NCBI GenBank assembly: GCA_033557465.1
Contig: CM066034.1
Coordinates: 983,979,637 to 984,043,636 of the forward strand
Direction: 5' to 3'
DNA: 64,000 nucleotides
Origin: Ichthyophis bannanicus
Lineage: Eukaryota; Chordata; Amphibia; Gymnophiona; Ichthyophiidae
How positions within the stretch are numbered: position 1 is the first letter of the stretch; every line of letters starts with the position of its first letter. Below are positions 24,901-36,900 of the stretch, in pieces. The notes beneath the pieces are model-generated. The model did no database searches, was not told where the DNA came from, and worked only from the letters and a program-made list of their open reading frames with translations. Made by a program: the position numbers and the translations under genes.

Positions 24901-27900
24901 CAAGGCACACTCCCTTCAGGGAAATGGCTATCACCACCCCCTATATCTAGTGATGCGGCCCAAACCCACATGACTAACATGGAGCTTAGTAACACACACA
25001 TTGCGCAATGCCTTTTTTTTTTTTTAAGTGCTGTCAAGTCAATGCTGTCTCCTGGTGGCCCAGCAGCCCCTGGGTTTTCTTGGAAGTAGATTTTCAGGCC
25101 TTTTCTTCCAAGGCAAAGGAGGATAGAGGGACTTGCCCAAGGTCACAAAGAGTGCCAGTGGAAATTGAACCCAGATCTCTTGGATACTAGGTTGTTGCTC
25201 TAACCACTAATGGCTTGTGGGAGGGGACTGCTATTTTCCATCAACAAATTTGTTATCTGCGTCAGCAATGACTGCACGATACACTATTATACAGTGACTC
25301 GAGGCTAATGTTCTTAGTCCAAAGACTGAGACCCAGAAGTAGATCATCGTAACCATCGCCAGGTATACAAAGTACCACATAGATATATCAAAGCATAAAA
25401 TATAGTAACTGAACTCTAGTTTTAATTAAGTAAGATAGACAACACAGATGTAAGAATGTATCTGTCCATATCTTTATCATGGCGCCAGTAAAATGATCCA
25501 TGTAGTCGATTCTTTCGGTTATTTGTGCTGCTTGATTTTTAAGACCCTTTCCAGCAGGGGAAGGCAAATCTGGTCCTAAAGTGCCATAAGGCTTTGAGAT
25601 TTCAGGATGTCCAGTAAGCTGCACTATCCTCTAGCAAATCAGTATAAGCCTTGGTTTCCCACACTAATCTTACTCCTGATGGAATAAGACATTTTAGCAT
25701 GGGAAAATCAACCAGTAAAAGCCCTACACAAAACAGGGTAGCATGGTGGGCCTGCAAAAAACATGCAAAACACTAAATAAGGAATTGCTCCTGATGCAGA
25801 AAACCAATTTGTTCACTCTTCCCCTAGCATTGAATCTTGTGTTAACTCAGGGCTGATATTTAGTGGCTGGCTGTTGCCGCTTTCATGTTGCCAAAGGTAT
25901 TCATTGCTGGGAGCATCTCTGGACACTGGCAGTCAATATTCAGATTGCCCAAATTGTGATTTTGCAATCCGGTCAGCAGTGATATTCAGCCACTAGCCAG
26001 ATTGCAAAACTGGCTAAAGTAAGGACAGCTGTCCTAACTTGAAACGGGCAGTGGCTGAGATTGCTGCTGCCCAGTTAACCCATGGTGCCCGCCACGCTCC
26101 ACCCTGACGCTAGCCGCTTAGCATGGGGGATGTTCAGCGGTACTAACTGATTTAGTACCTCTGAATATTCCAATAAGGAGCAGCAAACTGCGCACAGGCC
26201 TTTTGAATATTTCCCTGTAATGTGGAAGCAAAAGGGTGACCTGAGATGCACTAATTGGATTTAGCTCCTCCCTTTCCTCAGAAGCTCAAGGCAAGTTACA
26301 TTTAAGTGCAGTAGGTATTTTCCTGTCCTTGGAGGGCTTATACTCTAAGTTTCGGCCTTAGGCAACGGAGGGTTAAGAGACTGGCCTAAGATCCCAAGAA
26401 GCTGCGGTGGGATTTGAACTCTGGCTTCTCTGGTTCTAGTCTGGCTCTAACTATTAGGCTACCCTTCTACTCCCTTGCATAAGATCATCCAAGAATTCTG
26501 GCGGTCCATATGGGCCTCCAGACCCTCACCCTCCTCTGCATTACATAACAAAAATGGGCCCCTAGAGTCCCACCCCCAACCCCACACACTGGATCCTCCC
26601 AATCACTTCTAAAAGTTTGGAGGCAGCTGCAATGCCCACTCCTGCTTCTGGCCCCACCCTCTTTCAAAATGGTGGCATCTGAACCCTAGTTGTGCATCAG
26701 AATGTCCCACTAGGAAGAGGTCTGCCAAGTAAGGCAATGCTTCCTAAATCAGGGGTTCTCTGACACAGGATGACTGAGCCAGGGGTGCCCTGGATCTGAT
26801 AGCCCCAGAAGGGGCAGTCTGAAGGGTATCAGGGGAATCTAGCAGCTTGGGAGTGTCAGGGAGTTGGGGGTTCTGAGGCCCACTGGACCACCAGGTCATT
26901 TTTGTGGGTTGAGGGTAGGAGACAGCGGTTGGGAAGTCTTGTAGGCCTGGTTTTTTAAAGTGTCTCCCTTCTTAACAGTGCAAGAGCCAGTCCTTGCTCG
27001 GGTGCTAACAGGAAAAGAGACAGTTCACTCATGACGCAGCAGCTGACTTGCAGATTGCCATGGCTGTATTTTTACATCTGTGAAAAACTTAACTCTGCAG
27101 TAATTTGCATTCTATTAGTTTACTGCAACTGGAATAAGATGTTTTTAGCGCCTTTGTTAAAATGCTGTGTGCCACAGCTTAGCGCAGCTTTCCACCACAC
27201 CATTTACTGAATCGAGGCATTTGCTCGCATTGCCAATACAGCTCATGTATATTCACTGTGGATATCAGCACTCGAGGGCCAGAGCTGCTTTTCATCATCC
27301 GCTGTGATTCACAATGATATGGAATGTTTTCCTTGCAGAACAATGGTAGAGTGTTTGGATATTTGCATGATCGTAATCAGTGGTAATGTTCTAAACAATG
27401 AAAAAAAAGGTCCCAGATTGGAGGGTTCCCCCTACCACACTATGCGCAATGGGCAAAAGGAAGCAAATTCAAAAAAGAATCTAGGTCGGCGACAAAATGT
27501 TCCTGGTCGGCGACCTCCCATGACCTGGCAGAAAATCGTCACTGATTTTAACTATTACGTTGATCTAAGCCAGAACACACAGTATTCTGAACATTTAAAA
27601 GTTGGTTCTAAGCAAGGCTCTGGCTCTGGGTTGATAGAACGGGATGATCCTGTCGGTTGCACCTCTTTGCTCGCAAGGACTTGGAACCTTGCTTTTCTTA
27701 GAGAACTCAGCTAAGAAAATTAGAATTGATGTATTTCTGCACACACTGAGGGTAAAAACAACTGAGGAGCAACTTATCTTGGAAAAAAAGGATCCCACTG
27801 GCACCCTAGCTCAAAGTCCCCACTGAAAATCATTTTTTTAAAAATTACAATAAATTAAAATCAGAGGGAATGAATACTATTCGTAGAGACCTAGTAGTTA

Positions 27901-30900
27901 ACTATCTTTTTTGGCTATTCAGGACATACCTCGTTCAGAAGTTAGGAGGAGGCCGAATTCAGATCCTTTGCCGGACCCTCCAGTAATGTACAGGCTGGTA
28001 AGTGACTTTTCTAAGAGTTATATCAGGCCTGCCAATGATCTCCTCCGGGAACTTCACACTATCAAACCTGCCAATTCCCAGAGTTTTTTTCGTTAACAAA
28101 ACTGGAAATGCCACACTGGCCAACACAGTCATATTGGGAGTAATTTAGAAAGGATTTTTCAGTCTTAAAACAGCTTTTATAAAATTACCACAGGGGTTAC
28201 GCACGTAAAAGGACACACAGTTTGCCAAAAAGGTGTGTTCGTTTATGCAGCCCATGTGTAGGCATATTCAGGAGCGGAGACTGGGCGGAGTCATGATTTA
28301 TGTATTTGAAGGCGCATGCGAGAACGTGGAGACCAGAAATGAGACATTGAGGTCGGGATGTATTCGGTTCCAATGGTATTTTGGAAACAACTCTGCCAAA
28401 GGTGGAGCCGTTTCTAAAATACAGAGAAGGACGTGCAGAAATGCGCAGGGATTTATATCTATCTGCATCAGGAGAAGCCTTTTCAGAAATACTGGTGGGA
28501 AAATCAATGGAGAAAGCTCAGCCACTTCCCTGTGTAAGAGCCGGCGTCACGCGGCGTGCACGTGTACATGGGAGCATATAGACATGTAGAGTATCTGAAC
28601 CATGTTACAAACCTCGATGCTGCTAATGAACAACAGAGAACCCCGTCTTTCCCTCATTTCAATTTGGAGGGGAACACAAACATTGGGGGATTAAGGGGGA
28701 TAGTCTCCTTAATCCTTCCTGGGCAAAAGGAGCACTTTAAAGACCTAAAGAGAGCAAGTGCAAATTTAGTCAAGGACAATTCTGTTTATACATGTATATT
28801 GTTAAGTACCGTCAAGTCGGTGTTGACTCATGGCGACCCTCTGGATAGTTGTCCTAAACTGCATTCAGTCTTCAATCAGGTAGTTCTTTGTTGACAGAGT
28901 GGCACCCATAGCATACCCTATATGAAATGGGGGATACACATATAGAATTTTGTCCTGCTAAGGCCATGTCCAACACCTCCCTCTTGCAATTTTGACATGG
29001 TACTGTATGGGCATCCACATATTAAATACGCCTTTTCTAAAATGGCAATTTGCACACGTAAGTGGCTGGATTTCTACATGTGAATTGTGAATACGGCTTC
29101 TGAAATAGCTGCCATTATATATGAAATATGCTTGTACTTGCAAACATTTTCACCTGCTTCCGAGTAGCATTAAATCTCTGCACCTTCTTCTTAGCTGCGA
29201 TTTCTGCTGGTTTCCTGGGGTCATTTTATAAGGACACAGAGGCCCAAAGTGTCTTTATACAGTAGGCTACAGATAGGTGCCAAACTGGCCTTTACACACC
29301 ATGAGGAGGAAAGAGGAGAAAAATGTTTTTAGAAGCTTCCCCTAAATATATATATTTTTTAATTTGCCTTGTGTAATCTGGTGGTAAACGTGCATATGGG
29401 TCATGATGCTGATTTTAGGAAGCGTTCTCTATGTTTACATGCAAACCGTTTAAATGAAACAAGTGCCGTTAGAATTATAAATGCAAGAATAAGCAAACGA
29501 TCAATGCACCTTGTCTCCAAGGTAGGGCACAGTCTAGATATATGAAAAAACGGATCATTTTATTATCAAAGGGCGAGGTGTGCAAATGACTGGTATTCCA
29601 GGTTTATTTTTAAGCAAACTCCTCCAAATTGAGGTTGAAAATTTACTCAGTGTAATCGTTTGCTACTGTGTTTTTATGGATCTTATATGACACTTTGAAC
29701 TTGAAGCTGAAAACTGCAAGTAATTAAATGAATTATTATCTAATGTTTTTACACTCAGTGGCCTACCTGCACTCCCTCTGCCCAGTTCATGAATTTTCTG
29801 ACAAGTCAAAGCATGAAAGAGAGTTAATGTTCCATAAAATAAGAATAGTAAATTCAGGGCTATTTTTATTTCAGCCAGAACCAGAGACGAGCAGTATCCA
29901 AACCATGGAAACTACCTATTCAGCGCAAGACAGGAAAAGTTATGCAATTTATGATGTTCCAAGGAGGTGTCAAGACTCGGTAACTTAAGCTGATTTTGGT
30001 ATCATGTTAGCTTAAATCATGCCCTATTCAGTCAGTAAATTATTTATTTATTTATATTCTCTTATATACCGCGCTATTCTGCATCAGTGCGGTTTACATT
30101 GAACAAACTGAAATTACATTGAACAGGGCATTATAACTTGGAGATAACTATTTTACAGGGAACATGGGCTATGGAGGGTTAAGTGGCTTGCCCAAGACCA
30201 CAAGGAGCACCTGTGGGACTAGAAACCCCAGTCCTTCTGGCCCAAGGTTGCTGTCCTCTAGTGGGATTTGAACTGCCGACCTTCCAGCCTGAAGTACCTT
30301 GCCCCAACCACTAGGCCACTCCTCTAAATGCTAGTAAGAAATTCAAAAAGCTCCCATATTTATTTATTATACATTTGTATACCGCTACTTCCAGCGATCA
30401 GCAGCGGTTTGATTACAGATTGGAAATTGTCAAATCATGACAGGAAATTTTTTGAGGTATAAACACATTGATTAGACAGGAAAGCACAGCACACAGAGAA
30501 CTATTTTACAGGGAACATGGGCTATGGAGGGTTAAGTGGCTTGCCCAAGACCACAAGGAGCACCTGTGGGACTAGAAACCCCAGTCCTTCCAGCCCAAGG
30601 TTGCTGTCCTCTAGTGGGATTTGAACCCCCGACCTTCCAGCCCGAAGTACCTTGCCCCAACCACTAGGCCACTCCTCCACTCCATATGATGTAAGACAGG
30701 CTAGTTCATACTTTCCTTGGACCCCATCCAGTCTTCAGGATATCCCAAATATGCAGGAGTTATATTTGCACTCATCGATCAGCTTCTTAAACTTAGTGCA
30801 CATAAGTAGATCTCGTATATATTCATTATGCATATCCTGAATACCAGACCTGTTGAAGGGGCAGGTTTAAGGGTAGGCTTGGGCACCATTGCTCTAAGAC

Positions 30901-33900
30901 ATCCCATACTGCATGTTCAGTTTAGAATCTCTCATCTCTTTCCAAATCCCTCCTTCGTCTTGAAGACAGTGAGCAGTGAGAGTGTTAAGGATGTGCCCAG
31001 GCAGGGCATGGGTCTATGCTGAATCAGCAAGAGCGCTGTGGGCCATCATGCAGAAGCAGCATTCACAGACCCTTGTAAGGAGAGGGAGCCCCAGCCATTG
31101 CTCCATGCTGACACCTACTGGCATGAACTAGAATGCACATGCAATGGATTCTAGAGAGATCTGGGATGCGTGGCTCCTGGCTAAGAAATGTCACCACAGT
31201 GATGCAATGACTGGGGTAGGGAAGCTTATTAAAATAGAGCAAATACCTTGGATAGCTGCAAATGAAGGCAGCAGAGTCTGGTTCCAGATGAGCCACAAGA
31301 AACTGAGCTGGGCCCAAAATAAAAGAAATAAATAAGAAACCAGACAAAGGAAGACTGATGTGCAGAAATGGGGGGAGATTTCTGCATGGGAGCTCACATT
31401 TCACGCCTATCGCAGACAGGTAACTGTACCACATTTTATGATAACAGAAACAATGCCGACCTACTATCTTTCAGAAAACAGCTAAAAACCATCCTTTTCC
31501 AGGAATACTTCAACTCGAACCCCACCAAAAAACCCACAAACCCCTGATCTCACCCACAATGAACCTCTAACTCAAAGCTACCCTAACCTGTCTATGTCCA
31601 ACGTCTGTCCCATGTCCAAAGTCTTTCCTATGTCAAAATCATCAATGTTGCCTCCCCAGTGATGGCCCTACCCTTGTACTCAATTCCCCCACCCCTATGT
31701 AACACCGCTTTGACCCGGTGAAAAGCGGTATATAAATACAGCTAAATAAATAAATAAATACGTTTGTAGGTCTCTTGACCAGTGGATTTGTCACATATAG
31801 CCTGGGAAAAGAAAAAGCAAAACAGAGCCGAGATCACCTCATGTGCACCATATTGCATGAGATGAAATGTTGCCTCGGAAAGGGCGGAAGACACTGATCA
31901 CAGCTATAAAACTACAAAATAATTATTTGGATTACCTTGGCACTCTATAGTCCGAGTCTGACGGGCTTCGCAATTTAAGATATTGCTTCCATCTATGCAA
32001 TGTAGGCCCTGAATGAACAAAAAATCCCCTTCCCAAAGAGACATTATACCAGAAACAAAGCTGCTATTTAATCAATTGTGATTTAATAGTCATCTATAGT
32101 TGAGTAAACTGAGGCACAGGAAGACCAAATACCTTACCCAAGGCCTCACTAAGAATCATTAATAGCATGAGAATTGGAACTCACATTACAAGATTTCTTA
32201 TGGCACATAACTGAGAACACCGCTATTGTAACATTTACACAAGTTGTATATAGTTCCCCCTAGTTCATCCAGGTTTTGAATACCCTGTTCTATGTAAGCT
32301 CAATGTTCCACTACATTGTAGTATGTTTGTTTCAACTGTGAACCGCACTGATTATAATAGCGCGGTATATAAGAAATGTAAATAAATAAATAACACTGGC
32401 AGTAGACGTACAGCTTCCCTCCATGATTAAGCTGCAGGATTAAATTTCTAAAATTGGGAAATCTGAAAACAATAATGGATGCTTTCGAAGAAGGAAAGCT
32501 CAAATCATGTTCTGCACTGGGCAGGGTTAGCAATGACTGTCTCGTTTTTGATATGGAAACTGGCACCATATATCCACAGATGTAGTGGGACAAAAACCAG
32601 GCCTAGCTCCACTTGATTCTGATGACCTGGAGCCATCTGGTAGCCTTATCGGTGGACTGATATTGATTTGTTAATTTAAAGAACTAAGACAGGCCTGATA
32701 TTATCACTCAGGACAATTAGGATCCCTAGCGGATCTGAAAATCAGAAAATGCTTTTTTCAACATGCCGCATTGTTATTCAAAAGGAATACAAGGAACCGA
32801 TGGAATGCGACGAACTTCAGGAGTCTGGAAACGGAACTCAGGAGTCTGACGATGAAATGGCCTCCCAAGATCATTATATGAAGATGAACCCGTAAGTAGT
32901 GGCATCAGGACTGTACCAAACTAGAAATGTACCCTGTGCGACCAACGAATCTGTTGCCCCCTCTACCCAGCCACATTTAGTAACTCGCTCTTTTTGAGCT
33001 TCCTGGAAGCTTAATGATGGTATGTGCACCCCCTCCTGTGCTTGCGCCCTGTGCGGCTGCACCTCTTGCGCAGTCTCTGGGTACGACCCTGGGTGCCATC
33101 ATATTTTATACACAACAGGGATATTCTAACTAAGCCTCTCTGTTTCCTTGATCTGAAAGCTATTATAGACAATTACCATGTGCTTTGCAAATCATTCATG
33201 TAGACTGCAAGGGGTGAATTAATAGACGTTTTGTAACTTGTGAGTTGTAGCTGGACCTCAGCTGTACTGTTGTTTATGGGGTCTATTCTGTAACACAAAT
33301 AGCGGGGATGGACGTCCTGTTGATTCTGATGTCAGCCCTGTAAGCCTGGGGCCAGCAAAGGGTGGAGGAGGTGCAGGAGATTCCGCATAGCCTGACACTG
33401 GCCATGGCTAGCCAGATCGAGGGTCAGGCTGTAGGGAATGAAAAGTGGTCAGCGGCCAGGGATCGCGGTTCCTGAATGAAGCCACGTTGCCATGGCAACA
33501 CAACACCATGGCATCGCAGCTCCATTCAGGGGCCTGACCGAGTTAGCCAGGCAGCAGCCTGTACGTGCAGGCTGACCGGAATCGGGTCCTGGCCTGCACG
33601 TAAAGGCTTAGACACAATTCTGATCCCGCAGGCTAGTTGCATCTGCCACTGTGCATCCAGTTCCGACCAGATTACAGGGCCTCAGGCGTACAGATCGGAG
33701 TAGGCCTCCACGTGAATAGCTAGGGGTCAATGCTGAAACCTTGTTTGATGCTACTGCTCACAAATGTGGAATCTGTGCTAATTTAACCCTTTCTGCGTCC
33801 AATGTGCGTATGTGTGTGCTGTCGAGTCAATGCTGACGCCTGGTGACCTAGCCCCTGGATTTTCTTGGCAAGGTGCGACTGGAAATAGATTGCCAGGCCT

Positions 33901-36900
33901 TTCTTCCAAGCAGTAAGTCTACAGCACCTGATATTCCAAGGTGGTCTCTTAGGCAAGTACTAACCAGGCCTGACCCTGCTTGGCTTGTGAGAGCAGCTGA
34001 GATCAGGCTCATTCACGCTGACTGAAAGAAAATCTTGAGGAATGATTTTAAGGGTCATTTAAACCTTTCAAAGAATGCATTCTCTGTGAGCTTGCCACCC
34101 TGACTGTGCCTAATCTCATCTGATCTTGGCAGCTAAGCAGGGCTGGCCTTGGCTAATACTTGGATGAGAGACCACCTTTGAATAGCAGGTGATGTAGGTT
34201 TAATGCTCAGAAGAAAGGACTCTGTATAGGACACATGAAAGTATAGATGTATCAAACTCAAAACTTAATGCATTCAATAGAGGGTACAAAAAGCAGTTTC
34301 AAGCATATATTGAAAGCAACAAAAAGGTCTCAGACTTTAACGGGCAAACCATATACTCCAGGCAGCATTCGCCGTCAGAGCACAGCAAAGCTCTTCTTGC
34401 ATCAATGACCTTAGATATTATGTTGCTATAAGGATAGCTATCACTGACTCCTTTAGCATAGACAGTAGCAATATTTCTCTTAATAAATTCTTCCAAACTG
34501 ATATAGGAGAGTGAATAGCATAACTTAGCTGAAAAAGTATTGCTTGAAATGCTGCTTTGCCATCATCTCATCCCCGCTTCAGCCCCAACGCTCTCAATCG
34601 CGCTGTTATTGCGTTTCACCCGAGCAGGTTTCTTCAGGGGGTGACTGGCAGAGGATGGCGAGAACACTAAACGATAAAATACAAGAATGCATTAGTTTGT
34701 AAAAGGCACATACTTTCCTTATGGTTCAGTTTCCCCCTCTGGCCTCAACGCACGGGTTGAATGGGAAGCCTGTGTGTAGTTTTTTATTGGCCCTTTAATT
34801 GACCAATCAGCTGGGTCTATAAAAGTGCAGTTCGCATGCGCGGCGTCTAGCTGCAGTTAGTAACGCTTGGGTTTTTGCAATCTGCCGTAAGCAATATGTT
34901 TTATCCTCCTCTCCATACTGGATGTCTTCTCACAGCACCATAAGGAAAGTATGTGGAAGAATTTATTAAGAGAAATATTGCTACTGTCTATGCTAAAGGA
35001 GTCAGTGATAGCTATCCTTATAGCAACATAATATCTAAGGTCATTGATGCAAGAAGAGCTTTGCTGTGCTCTGACGGCGAATGCTGCCTGGAGTATATGG
35101 TTTGCCCGTTAAAGTCTGAGACCTTTTTGTTGCTTTCAATATATGCTTGAAACTGCTTTTTGTACCCTCTATTGAATGCATTAAGTTTTGAGTTTGATAC
35201 ATCTATACTTTCATGTGTCCTATACAGAGTCTTTTTTTGGTTTGACAGTTTGCGCTCTGTGAGAGTTTTTGACCACTACCATATTTGTTACGTACAGAAG
35301 AAAGGACTGGCAATCTGCTTCTTGCCACAAAAAAACGAGGATAGTCAGAACACAGATGCCTGTTACCAGGAGTCAGCATTGATTTGACAGCACTCAACAA
35401 CAATGTATTCCAAGCTAATGTTAGCATAATGGAAATTCAAAAAACCTCTAAAAAATATTTCATACCATAGCAGAGTTTCTCACTGCCTCATTAGGTAGTT
35501 TTAGCTTCCATAGACATCTAGCTGCTTTTTAACTGCTTTTATGAAAACTGGAATAATTTGGCTCCAGGGTGCCACGTTACAAAGGCTTTCCAGCCACGGG
35601 ACAGTAGCAGAAACTCCAAGGCAGCTCAGAGGATTTGGGTTGAACCTGCCACTTTGATTTGCATTTAATTGCTGTGCTGTGCCAGAATGATTTTCAAATT
35701 GCCACTTGAGCGAGAGGCTCTCTTACTAAAGTGCACTGTGCGGTGAACAGGAGTTTTAGAGCGTGGTAACTGTTCCCGCACAGACATGACAATTAGCATG
35801 CACTAAAATTCCCACAGTAACCATAAATCGTGCAATGGGGCTGAGAATGGATGGGTTAGGGGTGGAGAGTGGGGGTGTGGAGAGCACATTTTGGTTAGCT
35901 TGGGCGAACATATTGTGTGCTGTCAGTGTTGCAATTAATGTGAATGCACCTAATGACCAGGCCATCGGGCAAACTAGGTGATCACCTAGGGTGGCAGATT
36001 CGGGGGGGGGGGGGGCGGTGTAGAACAAGACATTCAAAGCTAAATGATAGATTGTGACAGGCGGGGAGACATAAGGCTTAGGTTTGCGTAGGGCGCCAAC
36101 ACCTTTAACCAACTAGAGGGAGGCCCTGCTAATGACACCTCAATGGGTAGCATTAAGTGCACCTGCGTTAATTGCGAATGCCACTGCTGCACATTAGGTG
36201 ACCTTTCCATGCAGTAACTGCCGGGAACATGCTGGTCACACCCGTGAGAGTTACCTGGTGGCTTTGCATTTATTGCACATTGGTTGTGTGGTGAGTGGAA
36301 AATCCTACTGCAGTTCAGTAAAAGGGCTCCTGAGCCTGGCAGTGTTCCATTAATTTAAAGTGGAACCGGTTTATTCGTCTTATTAAAAGAAAAGACTAGT
36401 AGTACATGTACCATGGCATTTAATGCTAGTGTATTCTGACCGTTTCTCATTCCTCCTATTCCAGAATTCTAAATTGCAAGAAAGCGAGCAATTCTCTACC
36501 CCAAATAAGGTCGAGAGCAAGCTCCACAGACTCTCAGAGGTACATAAACAGGCTACAACTGACTTCAGCAGAACTGTGTATACAATTCCCACAGAAACAA
36601 GCAGTGAATATCATGGTCAAGTCATGGCAGAAATTCCAAATTTTTTGAGACAAGTCATAGCTCTGTCTTGCATAGGCATGTTTGTTGGCCTAGTTTATCT
36701 GCCGTGATTTACAATTTTGTGTTACTGAAACACAAGTCTGCATTGCCTAGCCTTAAATATGAACTGCAAACCCATCATTTCTTGAAAAAAAAAACCAATA
36801 CTGGTGATATTCAGTGGTGTCAACTAGCACTTGTAAAGCCACCAGCATTGCATAACCAGGTTGGCCAGATAGTGACGAAGCGGTAATATTTAGCTACTGC

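Larger units (their letters stand above)
34222..35294 (+). mobile_element. Foldback element 2, with hammerhead motif and promoter
   Basis: A perfect 14-bp target duplication (cagaagaaaggact at 34208-34221 and 35295-35308) defines both ends. Arms of 273 bp lie at 34222-34494 and 34955-35227; the long identical stretches give the same 65-codon frame on both arms. The 460-bp spacer holds a hammerhead-like motif (34580-34648, minus) and a CCAAT/TATA promoter (34800-34825, plus). The right tail (35228-35294) matches that of foldback element 1 inverted. No RT is present, so it is non-autonomous. Penelope-like elements carry hammerheads and give target duplications of this size, so I favour that class; a foldback DNA transposon is the alternative. 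Confidence 0.8.
34089..35404 (+). mobile_element. 5S rRNA-derived SINE, copy 2, split by foldback element
   Basis: The head at 34089-34200 matches 5S rRNA (ccaccctgactgtgcctaat, cagctaagcagggctggcct, gagagaccacc). The body is cut at cagaagaaaggact (34208-34221) and resumes at the second copy of that 14-mer (35295-35308), running to gcattgatttgacagcactc and aacaacaatg. The inserted 1073 bp is the foldback element. Confidence 0.8.

Noticed and set aside
32085..32190. tRNA gene
   Set aside because: Only a decayed MIR-type SINE; no cloverleaf can be formed by eye.
34299..35150. Identical 65-codon frames on opposite strands (34299-34496 and 34953-35150) as a conserved gene pair
   Set aside because: They lie in the inverted arms of foldback element 2, so identity follows from arm symmetry. 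The related element at 1620-2473 does not keep the frame.
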